Shown piece by piece: positions 1-8,498 of a DNA stretch of 33,384 nt. The notes below the pieces were generated by a model. It ran no database searches, had not been told where the DNA came from, and saw only the letters and a program-made list of their open reading frames with translations. Where the stretch lies: IMG/VR virus record IMGVR_UViG_3300030101_003070, positions 1 to 33,384 of that record, one strand, 5' to 3'. This DNA is from a virus. The translations under genes and the position numbers were made by a program. Every line of letters begins with the position of its first letter. Position 1 is the first letter of the stretch.

Positions 1-967
1 ATTAGATTAGGCGGTGGTGCAGCAAATAATGAAACATATCAGATACAACAAGGTATAGATGGCGTGTCTAATGGTGGCTTTGCTATTAGAAATATTACAA
101 ACGGTTCTAATCCATTTGTAATTCAATATAGTACAGAAAATGTAGGAATTAATACAACTTCGCCTAGTCACAAACTTCACGTTGTTGGAGACCAATTAAT
201 ATTTGGTGATTTACTTTTGGAAGGTTCAGCAAATAGCTTTAGAACTATATCAATGAATACAAGTGATGGCTCTGATAATCAAACATTAAGTTTATGTGGT
301 GGTGCGACATCAAGTTCAGCAAGGGGTGGTCGTGTTGATATACTAGGTAATGAGGTTAGTAGTACAGGTGGAACTGTTAAACTCATAGCTGGTAATGTTT
401 CAACTGGTGATATAGATTTCTTTACTGCTAACACGCAGAGAATGATTATAAATAACGCTGGAAATGTTGGCATTGGAACAACTTCGCCTTCTGATTTACT
501 TAGCTTAGTAAAAACATCAGGAGATTGTGTTATAGGGTTAACTGGTAATTCTAGTGGAGACCCTGAAATACATATGGATAGTGGTAATAACAGGTCTGGT
601 AATATTAAATATGGAGATGGTAGTACCGTAGCAATGTTTAGATACCAACATAGTGACGTTGCGTTTAAATTTTATGCTCATAATCAAACAGATGTTGATT
701 TTCAAATTGGAGAAAATACTTCATTTTTTGCAACAAGTAACGTAGGAATTGGAACTACATCGCCTAGTGTAGAATTGCACATTAACGATGCATCTGGTAA
801 TAGTGCGATTAGATTAAGTGGGGGTGCAGGAAGTAATGAAACATATCAGATACAACAAGGTATAGATGGCGTGTCTAATGGTGGTTTTGCTATTAGAAAT
901 GTTACAAACGGTTCTAATCCATTTGTAATTAAACATAGTACAGAAAATGTAGGAATTGGAAATACTT
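1..967 (+). repeat. Two copies of a fibre module, 807 bases apart
   Basis: Bases 1-160 and 808-967 align in the same frame with only scattered changes. Both encode a stretch with NETYQIQQGIDGVSNGGFAIRN-like sequence followed by STENVGI. The window therefore begins exactly at a duplicated module, which explains a break in assembly and suggests module gain or loss by recombination. Confidence 0.85.
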
Positions 968-1293
968 CGCCAGGTTTAAAATTAGATGTTACTGGAGACA
1001 TAAGAGCATCAGCGGATGTAATAGCTTTTTCAGACAGAAAAATAAAGAAAAACATCAAGACATTAGATGGTAAAAAGGTTTATGATATGCGAGGTGTTAG
1101 CTTTACTAGAATTGATACTAACAAAGAAAGTAGCGGTGTTATAGCTCAAGAGATACAAAAGATAGCACCTGAACTTGTAAACGAAACAGGTGATACATTA
1201 GGCGTTGCTTATGGCAACTTAACAGGTTATTTGATAGAAGCAATAAAAGATTTAAAACAAGAAATAGAAGAACTAAAAAAACAAATTAAGTAA
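1..1293 (+). CDS. Tail fibre C-terminal part with peptidase S74 intramolecular chaperone (5' partial)
   Basis: The frame is open from base 1, so the start lies outside the window; the first ATG (64) is internal. The protein is built of beta-rich repeats, each carrying a VGIGTTSPS-like motif (near 148, 466, 745 and 949). The end is a typical S74 chaperone of endosialidase: SDRKIKKNI begins with the presumed autocleavage serine (codon at 1030), followed by GVIAQEIQKIAPELV and a C-terminal coiled coil LIEAIKDLKQEIEELKKQI. In this family the domain trimerises the fibre and then cleaves itself off. Nucleotides 1-160 nearly repeat 808-967. It is very probably the end of the same gene that starts at 29003, though the two window ends do not join in frame. 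Confidence 0.93.
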   Translation: MRLGGGAANNETYQIQQGIDGVSNGGFAIRNITNGSNPFVIQYSTENVGINTTSPSHKLHVVGDQLIFGDLLLEGSANSFRTISMNTSDGSDNQTLSLCGGATSSSARGGRVDILGNEVSSTGGTVKLIAGNVSTGDIDFFTANTQRMIINNAGNVGIGTTSPSDLLSLVKTSGDCVIGLTGNSSGDPEIHMDSGNNRSGNIKYGDGSTVAMFRYQHSDVAFKFYAHNQTDVDFQIGENTSFFATSNVGIGTTSPSVELHINDASGNSAIRLSGGAGSNETYQIQQGIDGVSNGGFAIRNVTNGSNPFVIKHSTENVGIGNTSPGLKLDVTGDIRASADVIAFSDRKIKKNIKTLDGKKVYDMRGVSFTRIDTNKESSGVIAQEIQKIAPELVNETGDTLGVAYGNLTGYLIEAIKDLKQEIEELKKQIK

Positions 1294-1817
1294 TGGGAGT
1301 ACCTACAAGTGGCACCATTGAGATGTTGAAACTAGCTAGAGAAAGAAAAGGCAATGGTTATACTTCAAATGCAACAATAACAAGCCCTATACATTTATCA
1401 GATTTATCAAGATTGAGTGGTGGTAATGCAAGCGGTTCAGGTAATAGCTACCCAGCTATAAATCAACTGAATCCAGCAGATAGTAAACCAGATGGTTCAA
1501 ATCCACAAGCAATGAGTGAGTTTAGAGGTTACGAGCAAAATGTTACATTAACAAGTTTTGATTTTATTTTTAGTAGCACAAGTTCAAATGATGCTTGTTT
1601 AGCTGGTTTTCCATTAGGGCCTTTTTTCCATAACGACACAAATAACTTATTCCCTGATGATTTAACAGGTGTTTACACAGCTTATCAAAATTCATCTGGC
1701 ACTTTGGTTGCATCAAGTGGGTTCTATCAAATTTTTCAAAGTGGTGGTTTCTCATCAACTGGTAAATTCATACAAGTTGGCAGTAATGGTGCTATAATTG
1801 GTGGTGGTAATTGTTAA
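1293..1817 (+). CDS. Adhesin-like virion protein next to the fibre
   Basis: 174 aa, starting in a TAATG overlap with the fibre stop, so translation is probably coupled. The N-terminus GVPTSGTIEMLKLARERKG and the later LSDLSRL and MSEFRGY blocks follow the pattern of small tail-tip proteins common in marine phages (S-G-T-I-x-M near the start, a short phrase ending in S-x-F-x-G-Y/F). The rest is Ser/Gly/Asn/Phe-rich beta-type sequence ending in IIGGGNC. No catalytic motif is visible. By position it is a receptor-binding or fibre-accessory protein; the exact role is inferred. Confidence 0.7.
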   Translation: MGVPTSGTIEMLKLARERKGNGYTSNATITSPIHLSDLSRLSGGNASGSGNSYPAINQLNPADSKPDGSNPQAMSEFRGYEQNVTLTSFDFIFSSTSSNDACLAGFPLGPFFHNDTNNLFPDDLTGVYTAYQNSSGTLVASSGFYQIFQSGGFSSTGKFIQVGSNGAIIGGGNC

Positions 1818-1826
1818 ATAATTTAT

Positions 1827-1834
1827 TAAATTTG
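1827..1834 (+). promoter_or_regulatory. TAnnTTTG -7-like element before 1847
   Basis: TAAATTTG fits the Bacteroidota -7 consensus TAnnTTTG and ends 13 nt before the ATG at 1847. No TTG lies at the usual -33 distance. It belongs to a series of such elements in front of virion genes. Confidence 0.4.
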
Positions 1835-1846
1835 TAAAAAAAAATT

Positions 1847-2176
1847 ATGGCTAATACATACGACTGGCATATAAATCAACTAGATGCTAAAATAAAACAA
1901 GATGGCAAAGACAATGTTATTTATACAGTGCATTGGACATATACCGCTAAAGATAAATCTAAACCAGATGAATACATGGCATCTTCAATTGGCACACATG
2001 GAGTTCAATATGTTGAAGGTGAAGATTTTATTGAGTATAAAGATTTGAAAAAATCAGATGTAGTTGGATGGTTAGAAGCTGGAATAGATGTTGATTCTAT
2101 GAAATCAAATTTAGATAATCAAATAGCTTTACAAAAAAATCCTGTTGATGAATATTTACATCCAGATTGGGAATAA
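1847..2176 (+). CDS. Small conserved phage protein (DUF7936-like)
   Basis: 109 aa. The pattern WHINQLDAKIKQDGKDNVIYTVHWTYTA, then a middle ending in a V-G-W-L-E block and a C-terminal LDNQIALQKNP, resembles small proteins found between fibre and tail-tube genes of many marine phages (DUF7936-like by pattern only). No signal peptide or membrane segment. Soluble; function unknown. The leader is the A-rich type without a Shine-Dalgarno site. Confidence 0.65.
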   Translation: MANTYDWHINQLDAKIKQDGKDNVIYTVHWTYTAKDKSKPDEYMASSIGTHGVQYVEGEDFIEYKDLKKSDVVGWLEAGIDVDSMKSNLDNQIALQKNPVDEYLHPDWE

Positions 2177-2194
2177 AAATTAATTAAATAAATT

Positions 2195-2434
2195 ATGGCA
2201 AAATTAGAGGAAAAGGAGTTACAAGAACTTCAACAAGCAATAGCAAAACCAAATCAAATAGCTAATGAAATAGGTATGCGAGTTATAGCATATAAAGGAA
2301 TAGATAAATTAGTTGATGATTGGCACAAAGCTGAAAGCGACAAACAAAACAAAATGAAAGAAATCGAAGATGAACATGGCAAAGTTAGTTTGGATATAGC
2401 AACAGGCGAGATTAATAAAATAGAGGATGAGTAA
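2195..2434 (+). CDS. Small charged alpha-helical protein
   Basis: 79 aa, rich in Lys, Glu, Gln and Ile and predicted by eye to be nearly all helix (MAKLEEKELQELQQAIAKPN, later DKQNKMKEIEDEHGKVSLDI). It ends in a TAATG overlap with the tail-tube paralogue at 2434, so it is part of the tail operon. Not recognised. Such short coiled-coil proteins beside tail genes may be chaperones or minor virion proteins; this is inference. Confidence 0.65.
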   Translation: MAKLEEKELQELQQAIAKPNQIANEIGMRVIAYKGIDKLVDDWHKAESDKQNKMKEIEDEHGKVSLDIATGEINKIEDE

Positions 2435-2895
2435 TGCCTGTTGTAAATGCATCTAGTTTTCTTTTACTAAAAGACACTGATGTTATAGGGCATTCTAATA
2501 ACACTTCTATTTCACTTCAACTAGATTTACCTGAAACAACAACCAAAGATAGTGGTGGTTTTGCAGAGTATTTAGCATGTATTCGTAGTGGTTCAATAAC
2601 CGCTAGTGGTTTTACAGCATATAATGATACACTAAACTTTGATGAATTTGCTAGTTTAGTTATCACAAAATCAAAACAAACATTTTTTTTTAAAGAACCT
2701 AGTAATCCAAAACTAATATATAGAGGTGAGGGTTTTGTATCATCAGCTAACGAAACAGCAAATCATGAATCAATCACAGAGTTCGATATTGAAATAACTT
2801 TAACAGATGTTATTACAGTTAGTGGGGACCAAAGGACATGGGAAAATGTGTTTGAACAATGGGAAGCACTTGCCGAGCAATGGCAAAATATATAA
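2434..2895 (+). CDS. Tail tube protein paralogue 1
   Basis: 153 aa. It aligns by eye with the next gene over most of its length: LPETTTKDSGGF / MPEATSKDSSGF, SGSITASGFTAYND / SGEITFEGLVAYDD, YRGEGFVSS / YSGEGFISS and a shared DVIT/GAIT ending. The K-D-S-x-G-F block and the paired beta strands are typical of TP901-1-like major tail proteins, which stack as hexameric rings to form the tail tube. It is longer than the neighbour, with a Trp-rich C-terminus (WENVFEQWEALAEQWQ) that could be a terminal or specialised ring. Confidence 0.75.
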   Translation: MPVVNASSFLLLKDTDVIGHSNNTSISLQLDLPETTTKDSGGFAEYLACIRSGSITASGFTAYNDTLNFDEFASLVITKSKQTFFFKEPSNPKLIYRGEGFVSSANETANHESITEFDIEITLTDVITVSGDQRTWENVFEQWEALAEQWQNI

Positions 2896-2903
2896 ATAAT
2901 TTA

Positions 2904-2921
2904 TTTTGTATATTTACAAAA
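2904..2921. promoter_or_regulatory. Inverted repeat TTTTGTA-N4-TACAAAA upstream of tail tube gene
   Basis: Perfect 7-4-7 inverted repeat in the intergenic gap, 18 nt before the ATG at 2940. The same geometry recurs at 18071-18088 and 21133-21150, so it is likely a shared operator or part of a late promoter. No poly-T follows, so it is not an intrinsic terminator. Confidence 0.5.
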
Positions 2922-2939
2922 AATTAAAAATTTATAATT

Positions 2940-3365
2940 ATGCCTACAACTGGAGTATTTAATGGAACTAATTTAATATTAAAAGTAATTAATGATGGCG
3001 GTAGCCCAGTGGCAACTGGTCATACAACAAGTGCAACATTATCACTTAGTGCTGACATGCCTGAAGCAACATCAAAAGATTCAAGTGGATTTCAAGAAGT
3101 AATTGCTGGTGTTATGTCAGGTGAGATTACTTTTGAAGGTCTAGTTGCATATGATGATAGTGCTGGTGCTGATGAAATAACAACCTATCTACTTGGTAGA
3201 ACTAAAGTTGATTGGACTTTTTCAACAGCTACAACTGGTGATACTTTATATAGTGGTGAGGGTTTTATCTCTAGCTGTGAAGTGTCTGCTGAGATGGAAT
3301 CACCTGTTACATATTCAGGTACTATCACAACAACTGGTGCAATTACACAGGGAAGTGTATCTTAG
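2940..3365 (+). CDS. Major tail tube protein
   Basis: 141 aa, the more compact of the two tail-tube paralogues. N-terminal strand MPTTGVFNGTNLILKVINDGG, then ATSKDSSGFQEVIAGVMSGEITFEGLVAY, a central DEITTYLLGRTKVDWTF and a final GEGFISSCEVSAEMESPVTYSGTI. It is probably the abundant tube subunit: it has its own leader with an inverted repeat and is followed by a hairpin at 3391-3415 that could limit read-through into the chaperone and tape measure genes, which are needed in small amounts. Confidence 0.8.
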   Translation: MPTTGVFNGTNLILKVINDGGSPVATGHTTSATLSLSADMPEATSKDSSGFQEVIAGVMSGEITFEGLVAYDDSAGADEITTYLLGRTKVDWTFSTATTGDTLYSGEGFISSCEVSAEMESPVTYSGTITTTGAITQGSVS

Positions 3366-3390
3366 TAATTAAATTTAAATTAAATAATTC

Positions 3391-3415
3391 AGGGACATTG
3401 ATTATCTTTGTCCCT
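3391..3415 (+). terminator. Hairpin without T-tract between tail tube and chaperone genes
   Basis: AGGGACA pairs with TGTCCCT (7 bp, 11-nt loop). No T-run follows, so it is at best a weak terminator, attenuator or RNA-processing/stability element. The loop and 3' arm contain TATCTTTG (3403-3410), a match to the -7 consensus, so it may instead or also be a promoter region. Confidence 0.45.
3403..3410 (+). promoter_or_regulatory. TAnnTTTG element (TATCTTTG) before the tail chaperone gene
   Basis: Exact match to TAnnTTTG, ending 18 nt before the ATG at 3429 and lying inside the hairpin of 3391-3415. No TTG 19 nt upstream. Candidate late promoter. Confidence 0.35.
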
Positions 3416-3428
3416 AAATTTATATAAT

Positions 3429-3806
3429 ATGGCAAACAAGAAAAGGGGTTACTACTCATTGTCCATGGGTGGGAAAAAAAGGACCATGCATTTTAGCATG
3501 AATTTTTGGGCAAATTTCACTGACATTTTAGATATTTCATTAGAACAATTGGGTGATTTATTCCAAGGTGGTGTGTCAATAAAAACAATTAGAACATTAG
3601 TTTATTCAGCTTTATTGGCATATGACCAAGAGGAAGGCAATGATGTCGATTACAATGAATATAAAGTAGGAATGTGGTTAGAAGATTTTGATAGTGAAGA
3701 ACTAAACAATGTTGTAAATGCAATGATGGAATCTAGAATTTTAGGTAATGACCTAAATGCTGGACTAAATCGTAATGTAAAAAAAACAACTAAAAAGGGA
3801 AAGTAA
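3429..3806 (+). CDS. Tail assembly chaperone (lambda gpG analogue)
   Basis: 125 aa from the ATG at 3429 (MANKKRGYYSLSMGGKKRTM). A TTG-initiated extension to 3408 is possible but starts inside the hairpin and -7-like element, so I reject it. It sits between tail tube and tape measure genes, the fixed place for G-type chaperones that coat the tape measure protein. Its 3' end carries GGGAAAG at 3797-3803 just before TAA, the same heptamer used for -1 frameshifting in lambda G. The sequence is helical with an acidic middle and a Lys-rich end. Confidence 0.82.
   Translation: MANKKRGYYSLSMGGKKRTMHFSMNFWANFTDILDISLEQLGDLFQGGVSIKTIRTLVYSALLAYDQEEGNDVDYNEYKVGMWLEDFDSEELNNVVNAMMESRILGNDLNAGLNRNVKKTTKKGK
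3797..3803 (+). promoter_or_regulatory. -1 programmed frameshift slippery site GGGAAAG
   Basis: In frame this is G GGA AAG, directly followed by the TAA stop of the chaperone. A -1 shift reads GTA ACA AGC and stays open to 4141. It is identical to the lambda G/GT slippery heptamer. The -1 frame has a stop at 3791, just upstream, so the shift window is very small and fits this heptamer only. Confidence 0.85.
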
Positions 3807-4141
3807 CAAGCCAACTTGATTGGAACACTCTACTTGATTTCTACATTGGTCAGGTTGGCATAAATCCAAATGATTTTTGGTGCTTTACATGGAAGGAAGT
3901 ACATTTATTGGGCGAATCTTATTTAATAAAACAAAATCTAGAGTGGGAACGAACTAGATTTTTAAGCACAATGGTTTACAATGTCAATTGTCAAAAGAGG
4001 TCTCAAATGATTGTGCCTGATAAATTATTTTCATTACCACAAGACACATATCTAGAAAGAGGTAAACCAAAATCAACAAAAGAAGAATACGAAGAATTTT
4101 TAAAAAGGATTGAAAAAACTAAATTCAAATCTATAAGTTAA
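3803..4141 (+). CDS. T domain of the tail assembly chaperone, made by -1 frameshift (gpGT analogue)
   Basis: Reading from 3803 after the -1 shift gives VTSQLDWNTLLDFYIGQVGI and runs to 4141. The fusion with the upstream 125 residues is about 237 aa. The part from 3908 has only a TTG start and no plausible leader, while residues encoded in 3803-3907 (SQLDW, YIGQVGINPNDFW) look like the W/Y-rich start of T-type domains. In lambda the T domain recruits tail tube subunits to the tape measure. The C-terminus is charged (ERGKPKSTKEEYEEFLKRIE). Confidence 0.82.
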   Translation, partial: VTSQLDWNTLLDFYIGQVGINPNDFWCFTWKEVHLLGESYLIKQNLEWERTRFLSTMVYNVNCQKRSQMIVPDKLFSLPQDTYLERGKPKSTKEEYEEFLKRIEKTKFKSIS

Positions 4142-4159
4142 TATTTAGTATTTTTGTAA
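4141..4159 (+). promoter_or_regulatory. Late-promoter-like element before tape measure gene
   Basis: The 19-nt sequence ATATTTAGTATTTTTGTAA occurs here and again at 28972-28990. In both places it begins exactly 31 nt before an ATG. It contains TATTTTTG (4149-4156), a full TAnnTTTG match. No TTG is present at the -33 position. Confidence 0.55.
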
Positions 4160-4171
4160 AAATAATTCTAC

Positions 4172-6511
4172 ATGGCCGAACAAAAGTTAAGATATATAAT
4201 TACAGGTGATTCGACAGCATTAACAGGTGCATTAAATAGAGCAAGTACAAGAGTACAAGCATTTGGGCAAAGCATTAAAAATATTGGCACAAGATTACAA
4301 GGTATGTCCCTAAAATTAGGTATTGCTGGTGGTGTTGCTATAAAAATGGGCGTTGATTTTGATAAGTCAATGACCAAAATTAAATCATTAGTTGGTTTAG
4401 CTGGTGATGAGGTTGATGCTATGGCTGGTCAAGTTAGACAAATGGCTAGAGAAACAGGCACAAGTAGTGCTAAAGCGGCGGATGCATTATTCTTTATTAC
4501 TTCGGCTGGTCTAGAGGGTGATGAAGCATTATCGGTGCTAAATGCATCTTTGAAAGCTAGTGCTGTTGGACTAGGTGAAGTTGCTGGTGTCGCAGATTTA
4601 GCCACATCAGCTATGAATGCTTATGCTAGTAGTAATTTAAGTGCAACTGATGCAACTGATATTTTAACAGCCGCAGTTCGTGAAGGAAAATTGAATAGTG
4701 AAGAACTTGCTGGTGCTATGGGTCAAGTATTACCAACAGCTAGTGCAATGGGTGTTGAGTTTCATGAGGTTGGTGCGGCCATGGCGGCTATGTCAAGAAC
4801 AGGTGTTAATGCGGCTCATGGTGCAACACAATTAAACGCTGTGCTATCTGCCCTTTTAAAACCGACTACTGCCGCCGAACAAGGTTTAGCAGAAATGGGT
4901 CTTAGTTCTAGCGGTTTAAGACAACAAATTGAAGATGAAGGTTTATTGAGTGTATTAGACACTCTAAAAGGTGCAATAGATGGTAATGCCGAAGCGGCTG
5001 GTAAGGTTTTTCCAAATTTAAGAGCATTAAGAGCTATTTTAAATTTAACTGGTGATAATGCTGAATCAGCAACAGAAATTTTTAACAAACTGGCAAAAGC
5101 ACAAGGTGATACTCAAGTTGCATTTGACAAAACAAGTCAATCTGCATCATTTAGATTAACAAAAGCACTTAACACCGCTAAAGAATCATTTGCCGAAATG
5201 GGTGCTGTATTATTAGAAACTCTTTTACCATTATTTCAAAATATAGCTGGTGCAATAACCACATTATTTGATAAGTTTAATAATTTAGATGTCGTTACAC
5301 AAAGAATTATAACAGGCGTGGGTGTGTTAGTTATTGCATTACCTACATTGTTAAGTTTGTTTGGAACATTGACTACAATAGTTAGTGCATTACTATCACC
5401 AATTGGATTAGTTGCAGCGGCTCTTGCTGGTGTTGCCTTTATTATACATAAAAATTGGAATGAAGTTTTACCTGTTTTGGTTGGTATTTTTAATCAATTT
5501 GTTGAAATATTTAATGCATCAAAATTGTTAAGAATTGCAATATTTGGTATTGGTTCGGTTTTTAAATCTGTTTTTATTGGCATAAAATTATTAGTTGACC
5601 AATTCGTAAACACATTTAAAACAATGTGGAACTTTATTAAAGAATTTTCTGAAAAAGGATTTAAGGGTTCATTCGGTGATGTTTTAAAAGATGGTTTTAA
5701 TAATTCAGTTGAATTAACAAAAAAAGCTGGTCAGGATATTGCAACAACATTCACAGATGATTTTGCTAGTGCTTTAGACACTAAATTAGAAAAAACTACA
5801 GTAGATGCAGTACAAGGAACATTGACATCTGTAAAAGATAAATTTAAAAACTTTTTTACTGATGACATACTTAACATGTTTAGTGGATTTAGTGGTGGGG
5901 GTGGCGAAGAAGAAAAAAGTGTTCTAAATAAAGTTGTTGGTGATGAAGAAGATGGTGATAAAGCTGATGAAACTAAAGAAAAAGTTAGTATTTTAAACGA
6001 ATTATTTAAGGCATTAGGGAATAGTGCAAATGTAGTTGGTGAGGGTATTAAAGGTGCTTTTTTAAGTGCTTTTGATGCAATGATGCAAGGTGAAAATATT
6101 TTTAAAGCACTTGGTAGAATGTTATTAGATTTGATAAAAAAATTAGTGGCAGCAGCCGCAGCTGCATTTGTTTTATCATTATTAATGAAAAGTATATTTC
6201 CAGGTGCTAGTGCTAATGATGCTAAAGGTGCATTAAAGGGTATGGGTGATTTCAAAAATTTAATGACTTCTTTTAGTGGTTTAAAGTTTGCAAAAGGCGG
6301 AATAGTAAGTACACCAACATTAGGTTTGATGGGCGAATACCCAGGTGCTAGAAGCAACCCTGAGGTTATAGCACCATTAGATAGGTTGAAATCCATGATT
6401 GGTGATGGCGGTGGCACAAATGTACAGGTTGGTGGTGAATTTACTCTAAGGGGTCAAGACCTAGTAGTTGCATTACAAAGGGCCAATAGAAATAGAGATA
6501 GGATAAATTAA
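4172..6511 (+). CDS. Tail tape measure protein
   Basis: 779 aa. The N-terminal third has the phage tail TP901-type tape measure core (about residues 60-290): DFDKSMTKIKSLVG, ADALFFITSAGL, a repeated A-rich LNASLKASAVGLGEVAGVAD and TGVNAAHGATQLNAVLSALL. Hydrophobic stretches at about 385-425 and 445-475 may cross the host membrane during DNA entry. The C-terminus has KFAKGGIVSTPTLGLMGEYP...SNPEVIAPL, a standard tape-measure ending. Using the usual ~1.5 angstrom per residue, it predicts a tail of roughly 115 nm. Stop and next start overlap as TAATG. Confidence 0.93.
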   Translation: MAEQKLRYIITGDSTALTGALNRASTRVQAFGQSIKNIGTRLQGMSLKLGIAGGVAIKMGVDFDKSMTKIKSLVGLAGDEVDAMAGQVRQMARETGTSSAKAADALFFITSAGLEGDEALSVLNASLKASAVGLGEVAGVADLATSAMNAYASSNLSATDATDILTAAVREGKLNSEELAGAMGQVLPTASAMGVEFHEVGAAMAAMSRTGVNAAHGATQLNAVLSALLKPTTAAEQGLAEMGLSSSGLRQQIEDEGLLSVLDTLKGAIDGNAEAAGKVFPNLRALRAILNLTGDNAESATEIFNKLAKAQGDTQVAFDKTSQSASFRLTKALNTAKESFAEMGAVLLETLLPLFQNIAGAITTLFDKFNNLDVVTQRIITGVGVLVIALPTLLSLFGTLTTIVSALLSPIGLVAAALAGVAFIIHKNWNEVLPVLVGIFNQFVEIFNASKLLRIAIFGIGSVFKSVFIGIKLLVDQFVNTFKTMWNFIKEFSEKGFKGSFGDVLKDGFNNSVELTKKAGQDIATTFTDDFASALDTKLEKTTVDAVQGTLTSVKDKFKNFFTDDILNMFSGFSGGGGEEEKSVLNKVVGDEEDGDKADETKEKVSILNELFKALGNSANVVGEGIKGAFLSAFDAMMQGENIFKALGRMLLDLIKKLVAAAAAAFVLSLLMKSIFPGASANDAKGALKGMGDFKNLMTSFSGLKFAKGGIVSTPTLGLMGEYPGARSNPEVIAPLDRLKSMIGDGGGTNVQVGGEFTLRGQDLVVALQRANRNRDRIN

Positions 6512-8472
6512 TGGCATATGGTGTTAAATATAGATTAGAATTTGTTGATGACAATCTTAAAGGTAAAAAAATAGAAATACTTAAGGATGGTTATTCTGGT
6601 TCTGTTTTACCGCTTGTGGGTACTAATGACCCTTTACAAATAGAGTGGTCTGGTAATGATGATTTTTACGACCCAATAATCGGTTCAACATGCTCAATAA
6701 ATTTATATTGCACAGACACAGTTACATATGATGATTTTTATGAATCAGATGAACGAGAGTATAAGATAATTATATACTATAAAGATAGTGGTGGTTCATA
6801 TCAAATATATTGGCAAGGTTGGCTATTAACCGACCAATTTAAAGAAGCGGTAACAACAAAACCTTTTCCGCTAACCTTAAAAGGTTATGATGGTTTAGGT
6901 AGTTTAGCTGGTTTTACCGCACCTATTGATTTAACAACAACAGGTGGTAAAGATTTAATATTTTATATACATAACATACTTTCTAATTTAGATTTAGGAC
7001 TTGATATTTATATATCAAATGATATACAAAAAAGTGGTGCAAGTGGTTCAGATTTTACAATATATGACCAAGTATTAGTATCACCTGATTCTTTTTTAAA
7101 AGATGGTGTAGATTTAAGAGATGCAAAGGATGTTTTGGGTCAAATACTAAAATTTACTAATGCTAGAATTTTCCAAAGTTATGGTAGGTGGTATATAATC
7201 AACAATAGTAGTTATAGTGAACAATCGGTTAAAGATAGTTCTGCAACAACCGCTAATGGTGGTTCTATTCCAACAGGTATAAGGGCCGCCGAAACATCTT
7301 CTTTACAATCAAATGGCACTGAATCTGTAAAATATGAAATATATAATTCAAGTGGTGTTAGACAATCGGCATCAACTACGAATGTGCTTAGTATTGTGCC
7401 AACTAATTTACAACCACTAAATAATAATTTAACAAAAGAATATTTGCGACCACTAAGGCAATTCACAATGGAAGCTAACATGAGTGGTTTTTTCAATACA
7501 AATATTATATCTAACCCAGGTTTTGAGCATGGAACAACGAATTGGACATTAACAAATAGTACATTAGTAACAGATTTCATGTTTCAAGGTGATAGATGTG
7601 TAAAAACTACAAGTGTGCAAACATCAAATACATCAACAAATGTTGTTTGTCAAAGTAATGGTGTAAGTGTCGGTTCGGCTGACCATATTGCATACAAACT
7701 TAAAATTAATGTATATTTTGATTCTACAACTGCTGTCGATAGGGGGTTTAGGTATCAATTAAAATTAACTGGTGAAGGACCTGGTGCTGGCGCACCTCAA
7801 TATTGGTCCGATACATCTAACAATTGGGTTGGTAGCGACACAAAAAATACTGTTGATGTTGTTACAAATAGAAGATGGAAAAGCTATACTTTTAATGTAT
7901 CATCATTGCCAGGTGGTGCATGGAGTTTGCAATTGTCTTTATATAGTGCATTCCAAAATACATCCACAAGTGGTTTCACCGCTATGTTCTATGATTCATT
8001 AAATCTAGAACGACAATACATTGATGATGATGGGACTAGAACACCATTATTTGAATCTTTTGATTTATTACAAAATTTAAGAAAAAGGACTATTGATGTA
8101 TCTGGAACTAAAGTATTAGATGGTTTATATTTGACAAACAAATTTTATAGTAGAATAAGTGGTAGCTACTTTAGGTCTAGGGACAAAACTAACTTTCTAA
8201 AGAGTATAGAAGAAATTGTAACACAACAGGTAATGAATGATTTTAGAGATTTTGTTGTTAGATATGAGGGTGATTTATATAATAATAGTAATGACCCTAT
8301 TGCCATGCAAAATAAAGTATGGATTAATTTTGGCTCAGGTGTTTTACAAGAGCCAGTTAGTTGCTATTTAGATAGCATAACTTATAATGTAAAACGAAAT
8401 TTGTATAGTGTAGTGATGCACATACCAAATCAAAATGATGATGTAACAACATCATTCTTAACAAAATTTTAA
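6511..8472 (+). CDS. Distal tail / tail hub protein with jelly-roll insert
   Basis: 653 aa, directly after the tape measure (TAATG overlap). The N-terminal region (MAYGVKYRLEFVDDNLKGKK, later WQGWLLTDQFKEAVTTKPFP) resembles distal-tail proteins of Bacteroidota siphophages. Residues about 330-510 look like a separate carbohydrate-binding-type beta sandwich: it opens with NPGFEHGTTNWTLTN, contains VVTNRRWKSYTFNVSSLPGG and ends with MFYDSLNLE. The C-terminus returns to a tail fold ending in VVMHIPNQND. Likely role: connect the tube to the fibre and touch surface sugars. The domain split is inferred from sequence patterns. Confidence 0.75.
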   Translation: MAYGVKYRLEFVDDNLKGKKIEILKDGYSGSVLPLVGTNDPLQIEWSGNDDFYDPIIGSTCSINLYCTDTVTYDDFYESDEREYKIIIYYKDSGGSYQIYWQGWLLTDQFKEAVTTKPFPLTLKGYDGLGSLAGFTAPIDLTTTGGKDLIFYIHNILSNLDLGLDIYISNDIQKSGASGSDFTIYDQVLVSPDSFLKDGVDLRDAKDVLGQILKFTNARIFQSYGRWYIINNSSYSEQSVKDSSATTANGGSIPTGIRAAETSSLQSNGTESVKYEIYNSSGVRQSASTTNVLSIVPTNLQPLNNNLTKEYLRPLRQFTMEANMSGFFNTNIISNPGFEHGTTNWTLTNSTLVTDFMFQGDRCVKTTSVQTSNTSTNVVCQSNGVSVGSADHIAYKLKINVYFDSTTAVDRGFRYQLKLTGEGPGAGAPQYWSDTSNNWVGSDTKNTVDVVTNRRWKSYTFNVSSLPGGAWSLQLSLYSAFQNTSTSGFTAMFYDSLNLERQYIDDDGTRTPLFESFDLLQNLRKRTIDVSGTKVLDGLYLTNKFYSRISGSYFRSRDKTNFLKSIEEIVTQQVMNDFRDFVVRYEGDLYNNSNDPIAMQNKVWINFGSGVLQEPVSCYLDSITYNVKRNLYSVVMHIPNQNDDVTTSFLTKF

Positions 8473-8498
8473 AAATTTTTCCTTTCCTGTTTGCTGTG

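Noticed and set aside
5731-6417. 228-codon minus-strand frame in the tape measure gene
   Set aside because: Low-complexity Pro/Ser/Leu/Ala shadow of the Lys/Gly/Ala-rich + strand protein.
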